From assembly GCA_964035545.1 (NCBI GenBank), contig OZ037766.1, positions 19,643,767 through 19,705,766 of the forward strand: a stretch of DNA of 62,000 bases, written 5' to 3'. A program made the translations under genes and the position numbers. Each line of letters starts with the position of its first letter. Within the stretch, counting starts at the first letter, position 1. Below are positions 24,280-35,800 of this stretch, one piece after another. Under the pieces are notes generated by a model, which was not told the origin of the DNA, did not search any database, and saw only the letters and a list, made by a program, of their open reading frames with translations. This stretch comes from Bugula neritina. Taxonomy: Eukaryota; Bryozoa; Gymnolaemata; Cheilostomatida; Bugulidae.

Positions 24280-27200
24280 GTGAAGCAAATGGCCGGGTTA
24301 GGGAGAATATCGCTCTGGTGCTTTGACTACGCGTTCGGAACTAGTTGTACGGCGAGCGACGTTGATTGGGTTATTGTCCGTATTGTCACTGACGTTCACT
24401 GGAGGTAATTAGCTGGTGTTAGCATTTGCTTCTTTGATAGCTAGAAGTAACTGGCGTCTGTTGCGTCTAAATGTGTGTTTAAATGTACGTTCAGTTTTCT
24501 TGTTGAGTACGATGTATGATCTGGGTGTGCTGGCGTTTCCAACTACCTTGTACGTCTGTTCACTCCAGTGATTATCTTTTCAAACTCGTATAAGGGTTGT
24601 TGGTGTCAGTTGACTAAGTGGCTCTTGGAGAGCTGTTTGGTTGTGATGGGTTTGGGCTGCCAGCTTGGCATGTAGGTCGCTCTCAAGCAGCTTGTCGTGG
24701 TTGACGATAGTTGCTGGTGCTCGCTTGGGTAGATCAGTAGGCACATCGGTTCCTAGCATTACCTCGTTAGGGCTATATCCGGTAACTGTTTTTCAGCATC
24801 TGTATAACATCAGAGCCATTGCGGGTTCGTCTTGAGACAGTAGTTTCTTGGTGGTCTGTACGGCACGCTCGGTGGCACCGTTGGATTGTGGATAGTATGG
24901 ACTGCTGGTTATGTGTTCTATACCACAGTCACCAATAAACTTTGTGAACTCCTGACTGCTAAATGGAGGTCCATTGTCGCTAAGTAAACGGAGAGATATT
25001 CCCCATCTGGCGAAGATTGATTTGCTTTTCTGAATGATGATATTAGTTGTCGTACTGTGTGTGCGTACGATTTCCAAATATCTACTATACAGATCGACAA
25101 TGACTAACTACTTGGCACCTTTGTGTTCTAGCAAATCTGTAGCGATGGTGTGCCATGTACTCTCGGATATCTCATGTGTTATCATCGGTTATTTACGGTT
25201 CGCAGGCCTATTCTTGTTGCATTATTCACATGCGGAAATGTGAGTGTTAATGTCTCGGTTTATGCTGGGCCACCAAACTGATAGTGCTGCGCGAGATTTA
25301 CATTTCTCAGCACCCCAATGGCCTTGGTGTATTGCTGTTAGAATGTCTGGTTGTAACGTTTCCGGTATGACAATTCTGTTGTTGTATAGTAGCATATTTT
25401 CGGCGACGGATAGATTGAAGCAAACGTGATAGCAGAGAAGAAGCGGTTCTGGTACATCCTTGACATATCTTGGCCAACCCTCTATGGTGTATACTACAGC
25501 TCTTCGTATTTCTGTTATTTCTCTGATTCGATTGTTCGATATGGGAATGTTGGTCCTTGCAGAGGTAAAATGTGATTCAACCTCTTCTGTGAACTTATGG
25601 TCGGATTCACAGCGGGTGTTAGGCAACCGGGATAAGGTGTCTGGTACTGTCCTTTGTACACCTGGTACATATTTGGTTATAGGGTTGTAGCGCATTAATC
25701 TCATCAGTAGGCGTTGACAACGAGGGGATGCACTGTTTATATTGTTTCCATTAATCATCGGTACTAGAGGCGAATGGTCGGTTGACAGCTCGAACTTGTT
25801 CAGGCCACGGAGGTATTGGTCAAATTTTTCACAGCCCCATACAAATGCGAGTAGCTCTTTCTCTATGTTAGAGTAGTTCTTCTCTGTGTCATTGAGTGTG
25901 CGTGATGCAAACGGTATGCATTTGCCCTCCTGCTTTAGCATTGCTCCGATACAATTCTGCGATGCATTTGCGTGAAGACATGTAGGTGCGTTTTTGTCAT
26001 AGTATCTCAGTCCTGGAGATTGTTTGAGCTGGGCTATAATGTTCGCGACTGCCTCCTCCTGATAGCTTTCCTACACCCATTGTGTATCTTTTTCAGTAGG
26101 TGATTGAGCGGGCTTGCAAGTTCTGCTAGGTGTGGAATGTAGCGTTGCATGTAGTTCACCATGCCTAGGAAGCGTCATAGTGATGGTATATCTGTCGGTC
26201 TGTTTAAGGCTTTGATGGCTTGCATCTTGTCGGGGTCTGGCTGAGTTCCTTTAGAGTCGAACATGTGACCCAAGAATCTCACGCTGGCTTGTCTGTATTT
26301 ACACTTTTCATCGTTGAGCTGCAAGCCATGTTCAGCAATTTTCTTCAGTGCGATCTGTAGCCTGTTGTCATGTTCTTTGATGTTTGGTCCATACACCAGA
26401 ATATCATCTTGGTATACTACAATGCGTTCGCAACCTTGCAGTATTGCTTCCATTTTTCTTTGGAAAATCTCGCTGGCACTGGTGATGCCAAACAGCAGGC
26501 GATTGAAACAGAATCGGCCACGGTGAGTTATAAAGGTAGTATATAGACTAGAGTCCTCATCTAACGCTATTTGGTGATAACCACTACGGGCATCTAGAGT
26601 TGAGAAGGCAGTTGCCCCGTTGAACTTAGAGGTTAATTCTTCGAACGACAGAATAGGGTATGGTTCTCTCAGCACTGCACGATTAACAGCACGTAGGTCG
26701 ATGCAAAGCCTAACTTGACCAGATTTCTTTTCGATGGGCACTAGCGTCAAACACCATTCAGTGGGTTGCGACTGGCCTGATTATGCCCTCATTTAGCATG
26801 CAATCTATTTCCTTGTCCACTTTTTCTAACATAGGGAACGAGATACGGTTTGCAGTTTTGATGCACGTTGGTTCTACGTCGTCACGAAGCTTAATTACTG
26901 CTGGGCTTCCTCCGACCATGGCTAACTTGTCGCTTGTCTTGGCGCCTAGGATGGCCATTTGTTTTACTGCCCCTCTAGATAAAAGATTAGAATGACAATT
27001 GGCAACATGACAATTCATATTATATGCATTATCACAATAAAAAGTGTTAAAGACAAAATAACCATGTACAGTAACATTGGAATTTACAGATTTGAGAGTG
27101 ATATTGGTTTTATTCAGTAGAGGTTTATCAGGCAATAAATCATAGCTCTTTTTTGACAATACTGTTGCGTCTGCCCCAGTGTCTACTTTAAATTGTACAT

Positions 27201-27360
27201 TGGAGCCATTTATAGGAATGTTTACATACCAAGGTTTGCCATTTTCACATATGTTGGTAACTGCATTCAGATAGAAAACATCAGTTGACGGCCCATCTCC
27301 GGAGTTGACTAGTTCTGATGCGTTTTTTTGTTGTGCCATCTTACGGGTCTTGCAGACTTT
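24280..27360 (-). pseudogene. pol: Broken pol: protease, RT, RNase H, integrase
   Basis: Domains in order on the minus strand: aspartic protease with DTGA at the active site (within 27339-26758); reverse transcriptase with the YQDD box (26750-26175); RNase H and the integrase HHCC zinc region (25941-25222); integrase core keeping its D, D and E residues (about 25,160-24,830), then a C-terminal tail to about 24,280. Lesions: a frame change near 26,760 between protease and RT; a TGA at 26,177-26,175 of a kind that CpG decay gives; a further frame change near 26,090 and a stop at 26,073; stops near 25,222, 25,190 and 25,109 in integrase; and more after 24,795. The first catalytic Asp of RNase H is replaced by Asn (codon 25,968-25,966). 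The copy cannot encode a working polyprotein. Confidence 0.92.
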
Positions 27361-28199
27361 TGAGAAGTGATTCTGCTTTCACAATAGTGGCACTGTTTGC
27401 CATATGCAGGGCACTGTTTACGTTTATGACTGGAATCACAGTTATTGCAGTTGACTACATGGTGATGGTTAGGTGTTTGTGTATTATTACTACTAGAACT
27501 AGTGTTATGCTGGTAATTGCTCTGGCTTCTTACTTCTCGAGTGTGTGAGTGTCTGTGCTGTCTGCTGTGATGTGATGGTGTGGTAGTACTAGTTAGGTTA
27601 CGGCATTGTCGAAATGGTATTGCATCGACCTGCACTTGCTTGGCAATCTCTTGCTTTATCTCCTCATGTTGTCGTGATATTGATATTGCTTTAGTTAGGT
27701 CTAAATCATCTTGTAATTGCAGCTTGGTTGATAGCTCTTTATCGGTCGAACCAACTACTAGCCTATCCCTTATGGTATTATCTTTCTCTGCACCAAATTC
27801 ACAGTGTTCACTTAATCTGTAGAGTTCTCTAATGAAAGTTTTAATAGACTCTTCAGGTTTTTGTGTTCTTGCATGGAACATGCTACGTAAATGAATGACA
27901 TTTTTCTTTGGTGTAAAGTATGCTAAAAACTTGTTACTCACAATGTCAAACTTAGCTTTCTGATCTTCCTGCTCGAATGTAAATGTCTCATACAGCTGCT
28001 CAGCTTCCCCTCCCATGGTATACAGAAAGGTAGCCAGCTGCACTTCACCACTTTTGTGTGTCAGGCCACTAGCCATTCTATACAGTTTGAACCGTTTTAG
28101 CCATTCAGAGAACTGCGATGGCGTTAAAAAGTCAAATTTTGCTGGAGGTCGTAGTTGAGACATGTTTGAATTCGATAATGATAGTGAATGGGCTGTCAC
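27309..28199 (-). pseudogene. gag: gag of the retrotransposon, frameshifted in the second zinc knuckle
   Basis: An open frame of 296 codons starts 51 bases inside the primer site. The N-terminal two thirds have the capsid-like helical character of Ty3/gypsy gag (FSEWLKRFKLYRMAS, FIRELYRLSEHCEFG). The C-terminal part is Ser/His/Asn-rich and ends in a zinc knuckle CNNCDSSHKRKQC. The second knuckle begins (CHYC) and then loses frame at about 27,370-27,380, where the rest of the knuckle continues in another frame that joins the protease frame. A one-base loss is the simplest cause; programmed shifting is less likely. Confidence 0.88.
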
Positions 28200-28249
28200 A
28201 AAGTCACAATATGTGGATTAAAACTTTAAGTTAATTTGTTAATAGAAAA

Positions 28250-28263
28250 CACTGCTGCCACCA
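28250..28263 (-). other. Primer binding site, tRNA-Leu-like
   Basis: On the minus strand TGGTGGCAGCAGTG directly follows the 5' LTR with no spacer. From memory it matches the 3' end of animal tRNA-Leu (AAG/UAG) including CCA at 13 of 14 positions. The tRNA identity is recalled, not searched. Confidence 0.65.
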
Positions 28264-28375
28264 TGTCGGATTGTTGAACAGGAAGTGAAGTTCTATTTGG
28301 TTTGCTTAAAAACTCATATGTTAACATAACTCCAAAGTATGATTATAATAGTAATAGTAGTAAAGTAATACAACA
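28264..28375 (-). repeat. 5' LTR (112 bp)
   Basis: Begins TGTCGGATTG and ends ATACAACA on the + strand. It pairs with 24017-24110 and is followed by the target duplication ACTGT. At 94-112 bp these are short LTRs for a Ty3/gypsy element. Confidence 0.9.
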
Positions 28376-28380
28376 ACTGT

Positions 28381-29340
28381 GAGTATTTAAGTGAGATGAC
28401 TATCACCAAGTGTGACTATTGCACGAAAGGCAAGTGCAACTTTTAACTTTTAATCTGCCTAAGAGTGTAGCCCACATATGAATGTACCCTATAAGAAATA
28501 CTATTCATTTAGGTGCAATGATTAAGAAAATCAATGCTTAAACATTTTTAGTCTTGTATGTATGTTTACCATTTGCAAAGTGATTATTCTGAATATTTTT
28601 AAGCATTGTAAACTTAGTTTTTATTTGTATTGAATTCTACACACTGAAGTTAAGTAGTATGACAACAATTGGATTAGTCTAACACAGATGTGATAACTGT
28701 GGCAAATACTCAAGTCTTCTTTAATCACTTGGCTTCAGTCATGACACTACGGTGGCAAATTTCAGCTTATATACAATTAAGTTTACTTCTATACAATTAA
28801 ATCACTTTTAGGTCGTGCCTGCAAATTACTGTGTTTGTTTGGTGCAATCTAAGCTAAAAGTTGTAGTCTAAAATAATGGTACATTCAAATGAAATATCAC
28901 TAGTATTAGTACAAAATATGCTAGTACTGAATATCACTATAAGCATAATTTGTTACTAAAATTGTAATTATGAGCATGCAGTCACAGTAGCCAGTATGTT
29001 AAATAAAGTGTGTAAGTTTAAATAAGCTTGATAATCAAATTTGTGCTATGGGTTCAAAATAGTTATTTGCAACAGAGTGGGATAGATTGATATCGCCACA
29101 TAATCATTACTGATAGTGTATTCTTATATGACAAGCATATCAAGTTTTTGATTTCAACAAAATATTTAAACCTTTGAAAGATTCTATCTGATTTTTTAAA
29201 CCAATCCTCAGTAAAGTGGAATTTTTAAATTGTGTTTAACATGCTTAATAATATTATAGTGGCATTTACAATCTAGAAAAAATTAAGGTATTGTGGTAGA
29301 TTTTGAGATTTATCATCGTATTATTATGATAATCTATTTG
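28381..29340. other. Intergenic, no gene seen
   Basis: AT-rich with no supported exon or repeat. The words TATACAATTAA recur at about 28,770 and 28,790. Confidence 0.5.
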
Positions 29341-29375
29341 CATAATTTTCTTTGTTCAGTTTTTCTTTGTTCAGT

Positions 29376-29778
29376 TTTGTAAGTTTGATTTTGATCAAAT
29401 TCGGACACCCCAAAATTCGTGATGCCCGATTCAGAAGAATTCGAACGTCCAAACTGGGTTCAGAGCTCAGGTATCTACTTCCGTCTGATTCGGACTTCGA
29501 CTCGGAACCAGATTTCCGATTCGATTATTTTGAACGCTCGAATGCCATCCGAACCCTTTGATTCAGAGATCCCGAATATATAAGCACAAGCTTTTCAGTA
29601 TAAATTCTGTCTACTGCTGGAGCTTGGCGGCTATGCTATACTATCTTTGCCTACCAAGATTGATTGTATAAGACCACACCTGGGTCTCTTTTGCTGCAGG
29701 TGTATAAATAAAGATATTTTCAACCGGAAAGCTGTCTTCTCTCTAAATACAAAGCTTAAGTTCTATTGACAACCCACA
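29376..29778 (+). mobile_element. Possible solo LTR upstream of the SPEF1-like gene
   Basis: A CpG-bearing block rich in ATTCGGA/ATTCGAA words is followed by TATATAAG (29577-29584), an initiator-like TCAGTATA about 20 bases later, then AATAAA at 29707-29712 and a pyrimidine-rich stretch to an ACCCACA end. This order mimics U3, R and U5 of an LTR. No target duplication or second copy was identified, so boundaries are approximate and the call is tentative. An ordinary gene promoter is the alternative. Confidence 0.35.
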
Positions 29779-29891
29779 AGATTATCACAATATTATGAAT
29801 TTTTATCAAAGCCTTTGCTAATTTATTTCTGTATCTTTTTAGGTTCCAGTAACACTCTTTCAAATTGGTTTCTCTATCACTCTGCACTGTT

Positions 29892-32800
29892 ATGGATCTT
29901 TTAAATCAGCCATTAGATGAAGCGGTACTTGAAGATATATACTCCTGGATAGATCAAATTCCACTTTCACGAGCTAAAAAAAATTTTGCTCGAGACTTTT
30001 CGGATGGAGGTAGATAATAATCATGTATAAGAAAAATTGATGGCTAATACAGATCGAGTGCATAAAACTTGCTAGTTAAATATGAAATGACAGAATTTAA
30101 TGCTAATACTAAATTCTGCTGCTCATGTTTTTTTCAGTTTTAAAATTTGCAAAAATATATAGAAATTGAAGCAAAAAATGATGGTTAAAAAGTGGCATGG
30201 TTTTATTTGTTCAAGTTCTGTCAGTTTTAGGCTATAGACACAAATATTAAGAGCTATAATTGTATAACATAGGCGGAAGACAAGGGAATTTTGTGTGCAA
30301 TGAAGTGACCCATTCGTACAAATAGTTTATAAATATGATATTCTAAAACTGTCTCAAAAAGGTCAACTCAAAGGGGTATTTAAACTAGATAGCTTTTTCA
30401 ACTCTTTTCTCTTTTGATTAAACGTGAGGTTATTATTTGGTCAAATTTGTTTCAAGGCCTATAATGACATTAACTTAATTTGTTCTGGCAACTGAATTCA
30501 TGGGTATATTTAACTATCTACTTACTTCAAAGTGAATACAATTTAATGGTGCGTGCTTTCTTGTCTGTGTTGCTAAGGTTCGTAAAGCAACTTCTTTTAA
30601 TCCACAATGAGCAAACACAAACAGTTGACATTAAGTCAACATTCAGAGCCTATCAAAGACACTGCCTACATGGTAGAATGTATGGAAATGCAGTCCAGTG
30701 TTTGAGGGCTACAAAATTTCTGGTTCTGGTACATGTATTCCGGGTTCACATGTTTCGTTAAGTTGACTTGAGCTTATTTAGAATGAACCAACGATTAGAA
30801 TATGCTATGCGGCTAGTGTAAATAATAATAACTTGATGGTGTGCCCATAGTAATATAAATTTACTATCTCTAGGATTTAGTGTAGGGCCACAGCCCACAT
30901 GGTACGTATTTTTGCAGGCAAACATTTGCACTACAAGTAGAAAAAGATGTCCACTGTACAACGTTCCGCCAGTGAAAGCGAAAAACTATTAGCTAATAAT
31001 ATTTGCATTTAACTTTACTGCTCGTCTTGTTTCTATGGCTACATGTTCGGGATAAATTAAATTTTTATTTTCAATTCTCACTCGCTTTTAATAAAACGCA
31101 ATTTAGTGGAATGTAGCACTAAACTAAGAAAAAGGGGCTCGCTAAATAACTACCAGCCAATTAGGTAACGACGACAGAAAATATTCGCACTTGTCGTTCA
31201 GTATTCTCAATGTGTGTAAATTTGTGTATAGTGGACATCTTTTTCTACTTGTGGCACGAATTTTTGTCTGTGAAAATACACACCGTGTGGCCCTACGCTT
31301 ACTGTATTCTTGGTGTTAATTCAAGCACTGTTTTTAATGTTTTAGGTATGGCTGCAGAAGTCATAGCTCATTATTTTCCGAGATTAGTTGAGCTGCATAA
31401 TTATCCTTCAACTACTTCTACCAAGACAAAAGTAGAGAGTTGGAAAACTTTAAACAGGTAGTATGTATTAGAAAAGACAACTCTAATAATTACAATCCTA
31501 TTTTCTATACCAATTGTATGTATGTGTACATAATTAGCACTTTGCAGGTCCAAAATGCCTATTACTTTAGTCAAATCTTGTTGTTTAGCATTGAGTTTGT
31601 TTTTAAATTTGTTACTAACCTCATTGGATAATGCTATTATTTCTTTCTACTGTTTCGTACTGTTTTAGGAGTCTATTCATTAGATTTTGTTATTCAAAAT
31701 GCCGGCTTTGTGTCCATTTTCTTGTTAATTAGGTAACTATTTTTTACAGAAAAGTGTTGAAGAATTTGAATTTTCAACTATCAGATGAAGCAATAAGAGA
31801 CATTGTGAACTGCAAGCCGTTTGTTGTGGAACGAATGCTGTTGGAACTTAGGCAAAGTATAGACTTGATACTCTGGGAGAAAAAGAAGCAAAATACACAG
31901 AAAGATGTGCCAGAGTCTGACCAGTATATTCGTATGTTTAGTTTTTAAAGCATTTCATATCTCTTCAACGTGGCTTACATCTTCTTAGTTGACAAAACCT
32001 GTTAACTTGCTAATCTTTAAGCTTGTTTTATGTTGTATATTCAGCTGTAATGTCATTGCCATTTGGAGTTTTGCTATATTGCATTATTTCAGTTAATTTC
32101 AGATTCAATTCTTACCAAAGCATTTTACAGAGGTTTTTCTTTTAGCAAGTCCTCGAACAAATGTAAAGATACAAAAGTTCCCACCAAAACAATCCAAGAC
32201 TAAGGTGGAAGACACAGGCACACAAAATGTTTCTTCAGGTGCTGCTGCAGTACAGAAATCGTAAGAAATGATTTCATTTTCTAATTTTCTATATTTTTTT
32301 TCTTGAAAATTTATAACGAATCACCATTCATCTATTTTATACTCCACTTGCTACAGAGCTGTTGAAAAATGATTTCTTACATTACGAAATATATGCGTCT
32401 GGTGTAACTCAAAACAGTGTAAGCTCTTTACAACCAGCTTCTTGTTCAGAGGCTATAAGTAACTTCTAAATAGGGCGACAATAAAAGTTTTACTTTAAAT
32501 CTATACACTGAAAGCTCCTAATGTCATAGGCAGCCTTTGTACCGCTTTTTAAAACTCAGTTTAGCTGCAATAATGAATTTTAGTTGAAACCATGCTTAAA
32601 TATCCTAGGATAAAACTCCTTTAACCTTGTTATAGATTAACTATTTGTATAATTATTTGCTATGATACCTTTTTACCTACAAAATAATATCGTTACAATA
32701 TTATTAGACTGCTACTGGCTTTAAATATTTTTGCAAAGTTACTGAAAACATATTTTCCTTTACAACCTTTGTGCAAAATAACATAATGATGAAGGTTTAA

Positions 32801-35800
32801 CTCTTTTTGTAAAGTTTTGATATATACCTGGTTTAATTACTTTATAAATTGTATGCAGTCTTGTTGCAAAAAAAGCAATATCTACTGTAGAAGTAAAGGA
32901 AGATTAGTGTTTAGTGTTTGACATTTCTAGTGGTATTTTAGTGATTGCATAAATTTTTTTGACATGTTTTTGGATGACTATAAAGTATATAGTGTGTTCA
33001 TGTTTGCGATATAGTACATGTCATGATCCTATCTTGTCTTTTACTACCTTGCAGTATGAAGCCTGTAGTAAGTACCACTGGTTCTAGTGTGGTACCAAAG
33101 TGGCAGTATGAAAATAAAGAGCAAGAGTGTAATGACAAGGATCAGACTATCATGGTATGTATAAATCACATCTTACCAGTTACTCTAAATATCTGTAGAC
33201 TTTAAAATAGGCATTGTCTAAATTTTACACCGAAAACTGGGCAGACAACTCCATTGGTTTGTTGGTCATTTATTGCAGCATCCGAGTACTCAAATAATTG
33301 ATTAATCAATCTCTATGCTTAAGTGTTATGAAGAATTAAAAGGCCTAGATCAGTGTGTCCAACCTTTTCAGAGCGAAGGCCACTGAAATGGAATATTTCA
33401 TGGCAAGGTCGACATTGTAAAATTTAGTTAGTGCTGGGGGCCACAGCATCAGGAATTTTCAAATAACTTCATTCCAAATTCCTATAAATCATTACATAAT
33501 GAAATCCCAATAGTACTGCAGGCTGCATGTTTTAGCATATATAAGAATAAGACATTTAAAAGGTGGTTTTTTACACTCTAAAACCATATGCATGTGCAAA
33601 GTCATTTTATCTGTTATGCCTTCGAGGTCCACGTAATTGTAGGTTGGGGGCCACAGGTGGCTCTAGGGCCGCCCGCTGAACAGCTCTGGCTTAGCTTTTC
33701 TAATTCATCATACAATTTTTATTATTCTGAAAATAGTTTAAATATGCTTTACACTTTAGGTTGCTAAAAATAATTATTTTGGCTAAATTTGGTCACATTT
33801 GATGTTGACTATTTTGAAGTAATATTTTTGTGATTGCAAGCTTTCAAAAGTTAGTAAATGTTGAAACAAAATACTTCAAAAATTATATTTTTATAATGCT
33901 AAAAAACAACTAAAAGTTGAGCCTAAAACTGACAATACTTGTAGTTGAAGTGCCTTTTATTGCAAATTCCAACTAAGTAAAACAAGGTGCAAGTAGATGA
34001 AAGTTGGCTTGATTCTGGACAGAGTAGACAACTTGTACGATTTTATTTTATATGCAAGTACTTGACAACAGATGGTCCGTTAACACTGGTATATACTTTG
34101 CTCTGTTCTCTGTTGTGTTGCAGTTACTCAGCTGTTAAGTGCTCATTTTATTAGCCTGGTTTGGGACTTCTGAACTAATGCATGCAGCACCAAGTTGGCT
34201 AACTTACTTCAGAATGACTAAAAAATTGTGGAGGAATTATTTTTGTAAAATTTTACCCAAATAGCAACTCTTTAAAACAGCTGGTTTTGAATAGTAAAAA
34301 GTATGATGTGTTCAAATATCCAAAACCTATAGTTGGGTCAAGCTGCTAAAACAAAATCTAAAATGGTTTACTTTAAAAATTATAAAACCTACTTTGTATG
34401 CTCATCCTGCTAGTTCAGCGTTCAATATATTTGCCCTGTTTGGGTAAAGTTTTCTAGTTCCATGAAACTTCTTCATTTGATTTTGGCTTTCGAATTTTGT
34501 TTGTTTAGATAAGATTAGCCATTCAAGGGGAGGGGTTTTATTGCTTTCAACTACTTTTGGGTAGTCTCTAGGTCTACAATCTGCCGCTCCTATCGCAATG
34601 ACACTGGTAGTTTCATGATCAGCTGACATTCCCCTGATCACGTTTAGTTTTTCAAATCATCAGGTCATTTATTGACCTAAAAGTTGTTTTGCTGTTAGGT
34701 TTTTTATTCCTCTTGTCTCATTCTATTTAATCATGCAAAGTTTAAATAATGGTGCAGGTTTCTTTTATGTATTGCTACATAGTAATGTTTGGTTGCAGAT
34801 TTTATCAGTGAAAATTTTCAGCTTTGATGGTGGCTTTTCATTGCAGAAAGCACATGTCAGTTCTTGCCACACCCATTATTAACATTTGGTCAACATTCTC
34901 TATTCCCCATCACTGTATTTCTTCATTGAGGCTTTTTCAAGTTTTCAGCAGTTTATACAAGTATCAGATTTTCTGGTACTAATTAACTTAAGTAGCTACC
35001 TGTCTTCTCCAGATCTATAGCCTTCTACCTAGCTCCTTTTTTTAACATCAAAGTGAGAAAATCATTAGTAAATAGCATTGTTCAATGTATATCGTTATTG
35101 ATATCTGTAATGGCATGATTTTGATGAATCACAGAGCCTTATTGCAGGCCCCTGATTTGGGTCAGCTTCAATGTGAATTTCAGCGGTTAGAACGAAGCTT
35201 GAATTTTCTTCTACCTAGCATCTTATGCATGTCTTTGGTGTTGATTTAATGCTTAAAACTTAATCCCTTTCTCAAACAAAACCAGTCAGCACACACAGGT
35301 TGATCTGTAAGTTTGTTCACGGTTGATAAAAACATATTTGAATTTCTGTTATGTTTTTTAAATATCCATAGAGTATTATGAAGAAACAGAAGGTAGGTTC
35401 TGAAGTTGATGTGTGTCATCTTAAAGGAAACCATAATTTGATTCAGCTAGATAAAAACAATCTTTCTAATTCTGCCTTCTGACTTAACAGAGTTTGTGTA
35501 GCAGCTTCTTCTAACGGTGAAGTAGGGATTCTTCTCTGTTATTCTTGTTGCTCAGCAGGTCTTCTAACTCGTATTTTGTGCCCTTCTCATCTCACCCTCT
35601 CTCTTCATGTTACTGTGCATGGCAAATGGTATTGTTGATGTCTTGTAAAATTTGGTGTCTCTTTTTAGCTTATTGGCAGTAGATGGTATTTAGAGCTAGC
35701 TTCTGGTATAGTTTTCAGATACTTTTTTCCCTATTGCCACCTTTTCTTTATCTCTTAGCCTTTGTGAAGCACATAAAAATGAAGTCATAAATTGAAAATC

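Larger units (their letters stand above)
24017..28375 (-). mobile_element. Degenerate Ty3/gypsy-type LTR retrotransposon, 4,359 bp, complete ends
   Basis: Read on the minus strand it runs 5' LTR (28375-28264), tRNA-Leu-like primer site, gag with a CCHC zinc knuckle, protease, reverse transcriptase, RNase H, integrase, polypurine tract, 3' LTR (24110-24017). The domain order with integrase last defines the Ty3/gypsy class. A 5-bp target duplication ACTGT flanks it (24012-24016 and 28376-28380). The two LTRs differ by one 18-bp length difference and about eight substitutions, so the insertion is not recent. Two or more frameshifts and several in-frame stops disable the coding region. The CpG content and composition differ from the flanking AT-rich DNA. 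Confidence 0.95.

Noticed and set aside
29352-29561. 69-codon open frame rich in Ser, Asp and Arg
   Set aside because: Falls in the CpG-rich ATTCGG-word block of the possible LTR; reads as translated repeat words.
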